NCBI GenBank assembly: GCA_004154925.1
Contig: QJNS01000725.1
Span: 151,993 to 215,992 of the forward strand
Source: Monosporascus cannonballus
Taxonomy: Eukaryota; Ascomycota; Sordariomycetes; Xylariales
DNA length: 64,000 nt
Direction: 5' to 3'
The position numbers and the translations under genes are program-made. Shown here one piece after another: positions 49,825-61,200 of the stretch. How positions within the stretch are numbered: the first letter of the stretch is position 1; each line of letters begins with the position of its first letter. The notes below the pieces were generated by a model. The model was not told the DNA's origin. It did not search any database and was given only the letters and a program-made list of their open reading frames with translations.

Positions 49825-51909
49825 GATCACAGGTTAGATCCCTGAGGCTCCAGATATGCCTACTTGCATGCGCAAACAGCGAGACCAAACGACTTGACGT
49901 GGGGGGAGGGGATATGGCCAGGCCGGGGAGTGGCTTCAATTAACAACCAAATACAACATCCTAGCCTCATTGAACAAGAGGCGGTGGAGGTCTAAACGAA
50001 TGGAAGCTTTCAATGGATCATGTCCTCGCTAGATGCCGATAAGATGCGGTTGCTCGACGGCATCAAATGTAAGGAGACGTATCGACTCGAGGACACACAA
50101 ATACACTTTAGGTGAGATGGCAAGCCGTCGAGGAATACACACAAAGGTAGAGGATATTAAGAGGGGAAACGGCCAGAGCGGGCAGCGACGAGAGGGTGAA
50201 CGTGGAATGGAACATGGATACTACACGAAGGCCTAGCAATAGCCGAAACCGACATGGGACAGGAGGGTGGGAAAGGGAGAGGGGATACCTACATTAAACA
50301 ACAATGTGAATCATAACAATGCTCATTGTGGACAGGCGCGTGGGCACCAAGATGAAAGACCAAATCCGAACCTCCGGAGTCATCAGAGACGGAAAGCTCG
50401 GGGCTTGTGATACGTGGTGTGTGGTTGCGTGTATGGGATACAATGAATGACAATAGAAGCAAGGGCCGGTGTCGGTGTAGTGTTGGAGGATGATGAGCGA
50501 GCCTGTCGCAGAATTCCACGCTGCCCCTGTGGGAAACTCGGCGAGAGAGTGCTTCCAAATACCTATACTACGTATACTACTGCTGCTTGCATCCGATTGA
50601 GACCCAATGTAGAAAAGAGGACGAAAAGCATTACATAACTATGTCGACATCTAGAGGCCCACAACCCAGTGGGGATATTAAATACGTAGTGCAGAAGGCC
50701 GGGGATGGATGTTCTCGGAATTCGGCGAGGTATATAATGTATGTAATGAGTGCGAATTATGATATTGTCCGGAAACAGGATAATGTGAGATACAATTGGG
50801 CATACTAGTATAAGGTTATGAGATTTTGTTCATGTGGTGTTGGTGGGGTAGGATGACGGTGATGATCTATGCGTTTGATTGGTGACCTGCAGTATCTTAT
50901 ACAAAACCCATTACCTAGCCTGGAGCTTGTCTTTTCCTTCCTCTTATGTTTGTTCTTCCTTGATTTTCCTTGTGTCTCTCCCATTTTTGGAAAATAATAA
51001 CTCGTGTACGGACATATGAATAATAAACAGGTTTGTATGGTACCAATTTCATGCTTGGTCCTTGGAGACGCTCATCATCTTCACAAGGTGGTGGGACAAA
51101 AGAATTGTCAATAGGTGTGGCCGTGGCTCTGGGCACTATCATTTTTTATTGTCCACCACCTTGCCATAGAGGGACCCTTAACGCTTGTGGTCCCTACTAA
51201 GAGGGTCCACTTGTAAGTGCATACATGTAGAGAGGCATTACCTAGTCCTCACGAAAGGATCCGAAAGTATGGCGCTTCATAGCATCTACACCATAACAAA
51301 GAGAGTGATTAATTCCGCGCTTGTAGCTCACTGCTTATAGCAGAGAAGTGAGTGACTGTACAAGGAGTACTGAGGGGGGGATGTTATTTCCTATCAAATC
51401 GATGCTACTGTCCCGAAGAAGGGGAAAAGCAAGGAATTGCCTCTGATTCGAAACTCTCATTCCACTTGGGCACTCTCTAAAGTGGCACTTGTATGCGAAT
51501 CACGGAACCCACTCGGTATCCCTGCAGGTGCATTAGACCAAACCCCAGACACAGCCGGGATATACATGTGAGCTCACATCAATGTTTGCAGCATCCACTC
51601 CGCAGTCTGCCAATCTCTGCCCACCGGACGAAGCAGAAGCTACACACCTATCAGAACTACTAAGTGTACATGTAGATAGGTAGCTTATTTGGTACTGTAC
51701 CTCACCCTGCATCCCTACCTAGGTAGGTAGCCACGGTGTTAGTATCTGCGTGGGGAACGGGGGCGGTGTGATGAATGACTGCATTCCACTGCCAACAGCC
51801 GAGTCATCAGGGAAGCAGGTAGGCAGGGTCCCCCCCTGTTGGCGTTGGCGCAGAACTCGACTGTATGTCCGGATTAATGTAGGTATGCAATGGTTGATCC
51901 CCATGAGGG
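49825..51909. other. Long intergenic region, no gene seen
   Basis: The arrestin promoter lies next to 49825. The rest has only short frames and some T-rich and TAGGTA-type short repeats near 51660-51730. I found no convincing exon or tRNA. Confidence 0.45.
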
Positions 51910-52071
51910 CGATAAGGCGTTAGTCGCAACAATTTTCTCGAGGCACCTGTTACTCAGCTACCTTAATCAGGAAATGGTAGTGGATTGTTGTGATTTTATT
52001 GGCTCAATTTGGGAAGATGAGTGAAAACTTAGACCCACGACGAGAAAATTGTTGCGACTAACGTCTTATCG
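51910..52071. mobile_element. MITE-like element with 31-bp terminal inverted repeats
   Basis: 162 bp. The left end 51910-51940 starts CGATAAGGCGTTAGTCGC and the right end 52041-52071 is its reverse complement with one difference (CGATAAGACGTTAGTC). The 100-bp centre shows no coding potential. No clear TSD is visible. Such a short palindromic unit is typical of a non-autonomous DNA transposon, but it could also act as a hairpin or insulator. Confidence 0.75.
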
Positions 52072-53367
52072 GCCTTAAGCGGATATGATTTGGAATTTTC
52101 TCTAATGGGCAGACCCTACCGGTGCAAGTAACGAAGGTGTATGTTGCAGAACGTATCCGGCCACTTGGTAGGTTCATATTGACTTGCATGAGGAATTTTG
52201 AGGTCACTTTAACGTTAGCTGAGGCAAGAGAAAATCAAATACCGAGCATACTAGATCGAGGGTACCATCCACTTCCAGTCTTCCGGGGTTTCCGTAAATA
52301 GCGGACGACATAAAGTCTAATAACTTAAAAATGACTACATGTACTCTCCAAGGGAAACACTACACGTATGTAGTGGTTAGAGCTACTTTTGTAGACATGA
52401 GATTTTCAAATGCCGGAAGGGCGGGCGGCTCGCGGAAGCTTCTGCTCGTTGGGTTTTCGACATGAGGACCTTGGCAGAGCTACCTAGCTACCAACCTCAT
52501 TGCTACCTGTAACAGGTAGCAAACAGTAAAATCTCACACCCACATCCTGATGTTCTTCTCGCCCGGTGCTGCGTCCCGCAGGTTACCGCACGCTTTCTAT
52601 TGTTCTTCTATTTTATACCCGGAATTGATTTTTAACCAGCTTTCCGCATGCTACCACCCCTCCAACAGTAGCTTCTAGATACCCCAGCCGTTCTCTCTGC
52701 GGCGTACCGTGTATTACGGCCCGCTATCGTCAGTGACGAGATCTTCCGGGAACTAGTAGTACAAAGGGCTTGGTGTAGCGCACCACAAGTCGATGCGCGG
52801 GTGCGCGGCTCGCCATCACCAGTTCGCGCGATAGAATGGAGGCATTTTCGTATAGGTAAGACCGAGAGGCCGAGAGGCCCAGAGATATGAGATTTCGTAT
52901 CGCTGTTATAAAGCAGGCTTAGGTACAGTAGGTATCGCCGATAGTCAGGACCCATGTGATGGTAAGGAAGGCCCAACCAGCAGCTGGGTAATTCTACTGT
53001 ATCATTTGGTTACAGCTAAGCAGCGAGGATTCCGGAGTCCAAAATCGTTTTGTTCCTCTGACGACCTCGCGAGAAAGGCCCCTGTTGTGGGCGCGACGCA
53101 GCGTACGGCTTTCAAATATTAAGGTGGCCGACGAGCGGTACATGAGATGGGATGATATGCGTTGTTGTTCAACGTCAAAATCTGACCGTAGAGGGTAAGA
53201 AACAGCAAGACGGCCACCTGCATTACGCTATGGGGGACAGGCATTCAGCCCTAGTAGTAACTCGGGAAGCACGGAGCTTTAGCAACAAGCCAGTTGTCCG
53301 ATTCCTATGATACCGCTTTTGAGGTTTACATTAATGTGGTTGAGGCGTAGGTGACTGGGTGTCCCCG
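52072..53367. other. Intergenic, no gene seen
   Basis: No open frame with recognisable content. Contains the 3' flank of the MFS transporter next to 53368. Confidence 0.45.
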
Positions 53368-55072
53368 TCATACAGGTATTACTGGTAGGAACGCCAAATC
53401 GCTGTAGTCTATCTGGGCTTCAGGCTTGCCTTGATCCATCACCAGCCTCTTCCGCTGTGCCTTGGTCTTGACCAGGAACGCCACGCATATAGCCACGCCA
53501 AACCGCGCGAGACCAATGGCCATGTATAGGGCCCCCCTGTAGCCCTTTAACACGTCGGCTTCGGCTAGCCCACGGTTATTGACATTTACGTCGACCGTGC
53601 CAGCGAATCCGAGTGCTATAGAGATGCTGTAGTTGACGACGGTGCTAACGAGGCTCGCAGCAATCCCCTGGTGTCGTCGAGGCATGGCGTCCGACAGAAT
53701 CAGCGTTGCCGCCGGGAAGCTCATGTCAATGCCAAAAGGCGCGATGAGCGTGGCCACGGACGTTTGCGCCCAGTACGTCTGGCTGACGGGCATGGTCGCG
53801 ATGAGAACTGCCCCGACGGTGAACGCTAGCAGGGCACAGAGCATGACCAACGGCGGTCCCATACGGTGCATCAGCGCGCCGGTGAGGATAGCAGCCACCG
53901 CGCCGGAAATTGCGACTGGGGAGAAATGGGCTGTAGCGAGGAGCAGAGACTCGGTGCACAAGACCAGCAGGAACTGCCAAGAGTAATATATCCAAATACC
54001 GAAGCATCCCCAGTCGTATGTAATAGCCCTCAGGGTGAAGGACACATTGGAGGAGAGTGTATTGAAAGGGATCAGGGGGTGCGTGGCGTAGCAGATCTCG
54101 ATGACGAAGAAGACGGCCAGGATCAGGATGCCAAGAATCAAGGTAATATAGACGTACGGCTGAGACCAACCAGCAATCGGAGCCTGGTTCCACGCGAGGT
54201 TGATGAGGACGAGCGCGGCTACACCTGTGATAGTCCCCGGCATGTCGAGTTCCTCAAGGACGAGGTGCCTGAAACCTCTTGCCCTCTGCTGCCGGTGACT
54301 TTGAACTTGGGATGGGATGGCGAAGAACCCGATCACGACTACAGCGGCGAGAACGATGGAGAAGCACCAGAAAGTCCACGGCCACCACTCGAGGGCAAAC
54401 AACCCGGAAAAGGCTGCGCCGAGGATTGTTCCACCTAGAGCTGTTGCGCCGAAGGTGGCGAAGACCATCGCTTTGCGTTTGCCCGGTGCGTAGGTAGAAC
54501 CCAAAATCGCGAGGCTGTTCGGAAGGACGACCGCGGGTCCGACGCCTTGGAGCACACGTGCGAATATGAAAAGGACGTGGTTTGAGTAGACAGCCAATCC
54601 GGCAACTAGGTTCCAGAGTGAAAACCGCGCCATACCGAGGAGATACATGGTCTTGTAACCGAAGACATCACCCAGCCTGCCAGAGAAAATGATGAAGGTT
54701 CCCACCGTCAGGCTATACCCAGCAATGAGCCAGCTCAGCTCACCGGGATTGGTGATCCCGAACGAGTCGCCAATGACGCGGGTGATGCCGATGACCTGTC
54801 CCAGGGCAGCCTCTTTGGTGTCTATATGTCGGTTTCGAGCGGGCCAGTCCGAACCAGAGCAGGGAACACTTACGGGTGAATAGTTGGGCGAGACATATGA
54901 CGGCGACGAAGATAATCTCATGGAGCAGGAAGAACGTCTCAGCAATAGACGAGTTGGTCTCAGTTTTAGTGATTCCCTGTTCCTGCTCACTGGTGTCACT
55001 CTGGGTGGGTTCCTCTACGTCGCCTTTGGCCGATGACTTCTCTTGTAGTCTCCGAGTTCCCCTTGCTGACAT
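53368..55072 (-). CDS. MFS drug:H+ antiporter, DHA2-like (14-TM) family
   Basis: Plasma-membrane exporter expected to expel toxic compounds or metabolites in exchange for protons; substrate unknown. Two exons, complement 54874-55072 and 53368-54821, over a 52-bp GTAAGT..TAG intron inside the first membrane region; the joined 550-aa protein reads VICLAQLFTH/TKEAALGQVIG across it. A hydrophilic N-tail of about 45 residues precedes 12-14 hydrophobic helices. Motif A is SGRLGDVFGYKTMYL after TM2, followed by FARVLQGVGPAVVLPNSLAI and GATALGGTILGAAFSG (antiporter motif C-like). Length is normal and no stops occur. Starting the large exon's open frame alone would give a wrong, hydrophilic N-terminus. 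No secondary-metabolite cluster is adjacent, though a SnoaL-like gene and a methyltransferase pseudogene lie nearby. Confidence 0.9.
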
Positions 55073-57178
55073 GACTTCTACGAGCCTGTTTCTCAGAACA
55101 ACGCGGAGCTTTTCGAGTTACCTGATACATCAAGGACGCACGCGAGGATCTGGATGATTCTATGCGATTTTCATCTATTTCCAATCGCTGTTCCTCGTTG
55201 GCTCTTGAGGAGGGTTTACTGTCGCACTGAAAACCGGCGGTCTGTTCGCTCGTTTGTCGTCCGATATTGCGAGGTAGTGGGATCGAAATCCATAGACCAC
55301 GAGAACTTCCACAGGTCACACGGATACGACGCCGTTTGACCGCTTTTCAGCACTCGGCGAGTCTCTAGGACTTGTCAATGATCGAACTAAGAAACCTCCG
55401 TATCTAGTAATTGGTTCTAAGATAGGAAGAGAGACGCCCGAGCCTGGTGACCACAGAAGAGAAGTGAAAGCGTTTCGCCCAAGGCTACAGTAGGAAGGCT
55501 GCATGCAAGATATCAGCCTCTGAATCTGGCGACTCTTTTTCTAACTACATCTTTCTCAAGGGGGGCCTTGGCCATCCCTTCCCAACGCCGGCGACAGTGG
55601 GATAAGCTTTGTAATAATGAAGATCATCAAGATAAGCGATTATTTGACATTACTACGTAACAAGACAGGCCCTAAAGTGACATAAACTAGAGGCTAGAGC
55701 TACCGAGGAGGTGGGCATCCACGGACGTCAGATTCTGTGTGTGTAATTACCGTAGGCAGGTCCCGCTTACTTAATTATTGAATGGGGCCGGGTGCTCTAT
55801 CTTGCTGCGTTGTTATGGCCGTTTTGTTTTGGTCCGACCTGAAGGGTCACCAATTGAATTTCGCCGGTGACGAGGGCCAGTAATGTGTATAAGTAGGCAT
55901 ATATACCTTCATTATATAGCAGATGAACCAGTTTCTAGTTGGGCCCCAAACTAGACCCCCATTCTAGAAGCAATGTATCCAAATTTGGCGGACCTTGTTG
56001 CATCAAGTCACCCTATTCTACCTGTTCATTACATGGCATGACGCCAACTGCTCCGCGAGAGCACAACATGACTTGTGTTATAGTTCTTGAAGCTTCAAGG
56101 CTGTCGATCTCAGGGAAACGTCGTTCGACTTGGTCATACAAAGGCTCAAAGGCGAACGGCAGTACAACTGCAGTTAAGCGCCCTTCATCTCATGATTCCA
56201 AGCATCTTTCTCTCCGATTCGTTCTGCTCAATTCGACCGGGATCTTCCGTGTCTTAAACAGGCGTCGACTCTCACAGGTGAGATGAGGTCGATTTTGTAT
56301 ATGGTTCGGCATTTCCTCGTTGGTCGAGCCGACTCGAGGTGCCACGAAACCTCTCGTCTCTTGGAAAGACCACATGGGGCTACGGCCTTTCCTGCAGCGG
56401 TAATGTAAACTTCCCGATCCGGCGGGGAGCCGCAGCGAACGCGGCGTCAGGGTTCCGTCCACGCGGGGCCTTGGCGAGTTACTATAGATCAGACCATGCA
56501 ATCGGCAGCACAGCAGGCAATCTCTTGGGGAATATATCGGGAACGGAGCCACACGCCGAGAGACACGGCCGTTTGCAAGCAAACATCTCACACACAGCAT
56601 CGCGCTAAGGATGCGATTCCGGGACACAAGCATTCGCCCGGTTGGACGGTCCCACGTACCCGGAAAGGCGAACCACCACGCATTTCTTCGTCGCTGTCAA
56701 TGGTGCGACATGGGTACTCTATGCGAAGCTGGAGAGTTTCACCTTGACCGCCACGCCCTCATGTTGTTTCCCTTGCGAGGCAGCCGGGTGATGGCACGGA
56801 ATGAAGCGCCTAGTTGCTTTTCTTCCTCTTCTTCAGTCGGTCAAGGATGCCTGCGTCGACACGTCGAGAGCTTGTCGAAGAGGGATGTGTGGGGGTGAGA
56901 ATCGAGCGTTCAAGGTCGAATATTTTGACTCGAGGCGAGGGCTTGCTTAAGGGTCTTGCGGAATAGCCTTTAAATAAGAAGCATGGATGCCGGGTTATGG
57001 AGTGCGTTTGGTGACCTATTATTCTCGGGCTCTCGTGAAAGGAACTACTTGAGCCTCTAGCTACGGAAATCACAAGTTAACCCATTCTGTTCTCAAACCC
57101 CTGGCAACAAAAGTTCACGGCTGCTTCGTCTATAGTACGTGGCAGTGTTCACTCTATAACGATCATTCGGTCGACAAC
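55073..57178. other. Intergenic between divergent genes
   Basis: About 2.1 kb holding the promoters of the MFS gene (left, minus) and the SnoaL-like gene (right, plus). Short open frames on both strands show no domain. No repeat or RNA gene was recognised. Confidence 0.45.
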
Positions 57179-58095
57179 ATGACTTCGCCTAGGGATCCTC
57201 AGGACAAAGTCTACTCTCACTTCTGCGGCAGCCAGGCCGACCTGCTAGACCGGTTCGCCGTGTCAGAGCTGTGCAAAGGGTGGCCCGTATACCGAGACGC
57301 ATCCGAATGGAAGAATTTCGCCTCCATTTTCTGCGAGGACGCATACGTATGGACGAGTGCGTGAACCTCCGATTATTACCCTCTGGTGTTCCCCCCATTT
57401 TATGAGCTTACAAGCTGATCTTTCCCCCCTGCCCTCTTCTTACAGCCTGGAGCCGACGACAGCCGTACGATGTCTTTATCGAGAAGTCCAAGATAGGCAA
57501 AGCCGCGGGAGACTTCATCATGCACCGGGAATGCGGAACCCTGGTGGACCTGAACCCGGCCACGGGACGGGCCGTCGGCAAAATGAAGGCGACTATCACG
57601 CAGCGGTTCAGCATGTCCGCCGGGGAGGCGGGGTCCGCGAGCGGCGTCTCGTCCTTTGAGCCCGTCAAGTTCGACGTGGACTGTGACTGCCGGTTCCACT
57701 TCTTCTGCCTCAAGGACGACGCGGGCGAGTGGAAGGTCAAGTACGTCAAGCTCATCTACGAGAAGGACAAGGTGGTTCCCGTCGACGGGGTGCGGGCGCC
57801 TACCTTCAGGAAGGAGATCCTAGACCAGTATCCGGAAGGGTACAAGTACCTCGGCGCCGCACAGAGGATGCTTGGGCATGACATTGACGAGCGCTTGCCC
57901 ACTTCTCGGGATCATGGATTGTGGCTCGACTTGTACGACAAGATGGGGCAGTGGCTCGAGGGGCGGCTGGACATCGACCTTTCTAGTGCCACCGCTATAA
58001 AGAAGAATGGCGCTCGCAACGGTCATCACCTCGTCGAAGGACATGGGTATAACAATGGAAGCAATGGTGTGAAGCGGCTGAAGCTGGAGTACTGA
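57179..58095 (+). CDS. SnoaL-like (NTF2-fold) domain protein
   Basis: Probable small-molecule enzyme or binding protein of the NTF2-like superfamily, which includes scytalone dehydratase and polyketide cyclases; the exact reaction is unknown. Exons 57179-57356 and 57446-58095 with an 89-bp GTGCGT..CAG intron give 275 aa. The junction reads AYVWT/TWSRRQPYDVF. Residues about 10-170 fit the SnoaL-like pattern: FAVSELCKGWPVYRDASEW, then FASIFCEDAYVWT, then KIGKAAGDFIMHRECGTLVD and later DCDCRFHFFCLKDDAGEWKV. The C-terminal 80 residues are variable and basic. No signal peptide, so cytosolic. Start: the ATG giving MTSPRDPQDKVY. Intact. Confidence 0.82.
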
Positions 58096-58392
58096 TACTT
58101 GTTAGAGAGGTGGTATCAAACAACGACAATGCGTCCGAACTTCGCAGAGATAGTTAAGATGGTCGGAGATGGTCCAATGGCGTTTTAGGCTCGCAGCAGA
58201 AGTTTCCACTTTTAGTAATAGAATAGATGTGGTATGAGATCCTCCAGAACTTGAAGAATTGCCAAGTACCTGTATTGTAGTGCTGTCGGAATGTTAGGGC
58301 AATATGGTATCAGTCTGAACAGTGCTCTGGCGATAGAACATACGTGCATTCTCTCAACCTTGTATGTCTGAAACCTCCTAACTAAGCTGGGT
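58096..58392. other. Convergent spacer
   Basis: 3' flanks of the SnoaL-like gene and the methyltransferase pseudogene; nothing else seen. Confidence 0.5.
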
Positions 58393-59312
58393 TTAACTTT
58401 GATTACTGAGAGTCTGCCAGTCTTTATCGGTAAACACGGCAACCCAGCCATCAATGATCTGCACATGAGCACCCTCAGCCGATCGACAGCAGCGGGCGTC
58501 GCTTCCTGCGCGGTCTGAACCACGACACTCATCCTCCGGCGCGCCACGACTTGCTTGATTTTTTTTGTTTCTCAAAATGCCGAATCGCGACGGTACCCCT
58601 CTCCCACTAGCCGTCAAGCAGTTCGGGCGCGGGAACGATACTCGTCTCCTCCAGCAGCGCCCAACGGGCTGGGCCCGCGCTCACCTTGGTAAAGGACGGA
58701 CCTGCCGGCGTCCTGACGTTCTCGTCGCTGTCACTCTTGTAGCTCTCCACCATGGCCTAGCCAGGACGGGTAGGACGTGTGGGACCGCAGCCCTCTCTGT
58801 AGCGTGGAGCGCATGCTTCGCAACGCACTGTCCCCTCATCCTTCCTTTCAGCGCCCGCAAGATACCCGCAAGCGTATGGCTGGACTCGAAGTTCCGAATA
58901 CAGTGAGACAAGACAGCGAAGTCCCAGCCCCCCACGCAGAAACCGAGACACTGCTCCCCCGGGGGTGGGTGCCCGCGCCAATATATTCGCCGCCCGACCA
59001 GGCCCTCGGAACATGTATTTATGTGCCTGGGCCAGTATGAACGCGCCCCGTAGCCCGGAGCCCCCGGATCCACGGCGTCGACATGACCATCGGGGGCAAC
59101 GGCCTCGGCTATCACGGTGGTCGCGTTGCCCTACCTGCAGGCGAGCTCTAGAACCCGGCTCCCGGTTGTGATGCTCTAGAAATTGATAAGTTTGATGCGG
59201 TGTTAAACGTGGGCGAGCTCGATCTCCGGGCGGCTTGGGACTTGGAGGGCGTAGGAGGCGATGGCCGATCCGGGGGTGAGTGGGACTCCTCTGGCGATTG
59301 TTTAGCCGCCAT
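58393..59312 (-). pseudogene. SAM-dependent methyltransferase pseudogene
   Basis: Pieces of a class I methyltransferase occur in order but in different frames. From the right: a start region MAAKQSPEESHSPPD at 59312; motif I as SRVLELACR, a TAG, then GNATTVIAEAVAPDGHV; then WDFAVLSHCIRNFESSHTL and ILRALKGR, AKHALHATERAAVPHVL. A shift near 58750 continues as ESYKSDSDENVRTPAG and EETSIVPAPELLDG with a TAG (58607-58609), and a further shift precedes DGWVAVFTDKDW and the stop at 58393. At least two frameshifts and two in-frame stops rule out a working enzyme unless the assembly is wrong. The family fits fungal small-molecule methyltransferases; no substrate can be inferred. Next to the SnoaL-like gene, it may be a relic of a small metabolic locus. 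Confidence 0.68.
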
Positions 59313-59546
59313 TATGGAGGTACAGTCGCGGAAGGTTCTACCTAGGTATCTACTTGGTATCATCGTATTTCCCACAACTTGAGATCGACGACCTGGGATG
59401 GCGACTACTCTTGAGTCTGGCTTTCTCGTCTTGGGGGCATCAATCACGTCACTGGCTGGCTGAATTTGATATACTGGGATAGGGTAACAGTGAGTTGCTG
59501 TTATCGCAGACCTGGGCGCTTGGCACGTAGGTTGGACAGGCAATTA

Positions 59547-59879
59547 TTACTTAGGCGCCTTCGGCGGCCTACCTTCCCTTTTCCCGTCGACAACGTGCTC
59601 GTCAAGGATAGGCCCGCCGTCGACGTAGCCGCGTTGGATTGCCTTCCGGCGAAGCTCGTAGAAGCCGGACCTGCTATATCCAGTTTTTTCCGTAATTTGG
59701 GCGAAAGGAATGCCGACGCCGTGAAGCGCCAGTGCTTGGACCCTCATGGCCAGTTGAACTTGTGATCTCTTCGCTGCGGGCTGCTTCTCTTCTGGAATTT
59801 CTATAAGTGGTGACCGGCTAGTGGAGGAAGGGCAATCGGATGGGTTGGCTGCTTCCTCCCGACGGCCATCATCTGCCAT
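59547..59879 (-). CDS. Small HTH-domain protein, probably a transposase DNA-binding fragment
   Basis: 110 aa from the ATG at 59879 (MADDGRREEAANPSD) to the stop at 59547; the open frame extends upstream only with a TTG. Residues about 40-85 form a homeodomain-like HTH (MRVQALALHGVGIPFAQITE, then KTGYSRSGFYELRRKAIQRG), the type at the N-terminus of fungal Tc1/mariner transposases. It is followed by GRPPKAPK and a stop, where transposases continue into a second HTH and DDE domain. No DDE segment follows. It is either a solo DNA-binding protein or the 5' remnant of a lost transposon; intact so far as it goes. Confidence 0.6.
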   Translation of the reverse strand: MADDGRREEAANPSDCPSSTSRSPLIEIPEEKQPAAKRSQVQLAMRVQALALHGVGIPFAQITEKTGYSRSGFYELRRKAIQRGYVDGGPILDEHVVDGKREGRPPKAPK

Positions 59880-61200
59880 ACTAGTAGAACACGGATAATG
59901 TGAGGACAGGCGTACCCGGGAATGCAGGTGATGATAATGCAAACCGTAGGGAAAGTTTGTGCCAGCACGAGTCAGCAAAGAGATATCAAAGTGTCGACAC
60001 TGGTATCGAGAGGTACTTCCGGTAAGATACTTCTGTAATTAGAGGCGGCTATATATGCCTGCTGGCATTGCCTCTGAAAGCGCTGCCAGCATTCACTAGG
60101 TACTGTAATAGAAGCTGAGGCTCGCAAGCCAGAAGCCCCTCGTCGCCCAGCAGTGCCAGCCCATCGGAGCTGAACTTCATCTCGCACAGCCTCCCTGTGG
60201 CGGCCATTAGGTACGCTCTCGACCCCAGATATGCCGATTTAGCTTGCGCCATACTCCACCTGCAGTCCATCCACCGTGTGTGCCGAAGTGACCTTCATCC
60301 ATGCATGTACCTGCCTACATACACTGCATCGTGGCTGGGTGGATAAGCAGGGCTCTTCACAGATGTGGCTTAGAACGCATAAGGTTCTGAATATGGAAGA
60401 TGATTGACCCCTGTAACCTGTAACGCTAGCCTATGGCAAAGACGGCGGAGACGGGATCTACAAAGCGTCACCATCAGAATGAAACCCAACCACCCGCAAT
60501 CTCTGGCGCTAACATATAAGGATCGAAAAGTTAAAAAGTTGATACCTGCAGAGCATGTACCTACCTACATATCCGCATATATGTAAGCCTTGAACCTTGA
60601 CGATTGTTTACGACGATATTGGGGCAATTACGTACGTCCTGCTTCGTATGTGTCGAGGCTTTGCATGAATTTCCACCTGAGCGGTCTTCCCGTTCAACTT
60701 CGGCAGGACCCCAGCCGGCATTACACAGCAGCAGCGCCCTTGAGATTTGATTGATTGACTTAAGGGCAAATAACGAAAGTGTCGGGTAGTTCAGCCTTTT
60801 CTTTTCTTTTTTTTTTCTTCTTATTTGCCCTCATTCCTCGGCCGGGCTGTCTCCCTCTGAAGTTATACCCAATCATCTGGGGGGCCACCTCTCGTTTTAA
60901 TTTCATTGTTCCCCTTCTCCACCGCACGTCCCGGCTTGACATCATATGCATATGCCCTTGCCGGTACTCCGCATCTGAAACAATCACATATACGTAGGCG
61001 AACAAGCAACCAACATTGATCTCCACTACCTAGGGTAGAGCCGCCCATATTTCGAAGTGCATCCCCCATATCCGACTAGACCTCCCGTCTACTATCGATG
61101 TCAAGGCTTATTACGACTGCTCTAGCCTCGTCCTAGACGATTCTCACACCTGCTTTCCCCTCTTTCCCTCCCTTACCACCTACTAGGTACCTTCCATACC
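59880..61200. other. Intergenic between divergent genes
   Basis: Promoter region of the rhomboid gene on the right, with a CT-rich tract at about 60798-60845 and CCT/CTA-rich 5' leader just before 61201. Only short frames elsewhere. Confidence 0.45.

Noticed and set aside
53368..54999. MFS transporter taken as a single open frame of 543 codons
   Set aside because: Its first roughly 60 codons read intron and out-of-frame exon sequence. Splicing 54822-54873 gives the proper hydrophobic first helix and the ATG at 55072.
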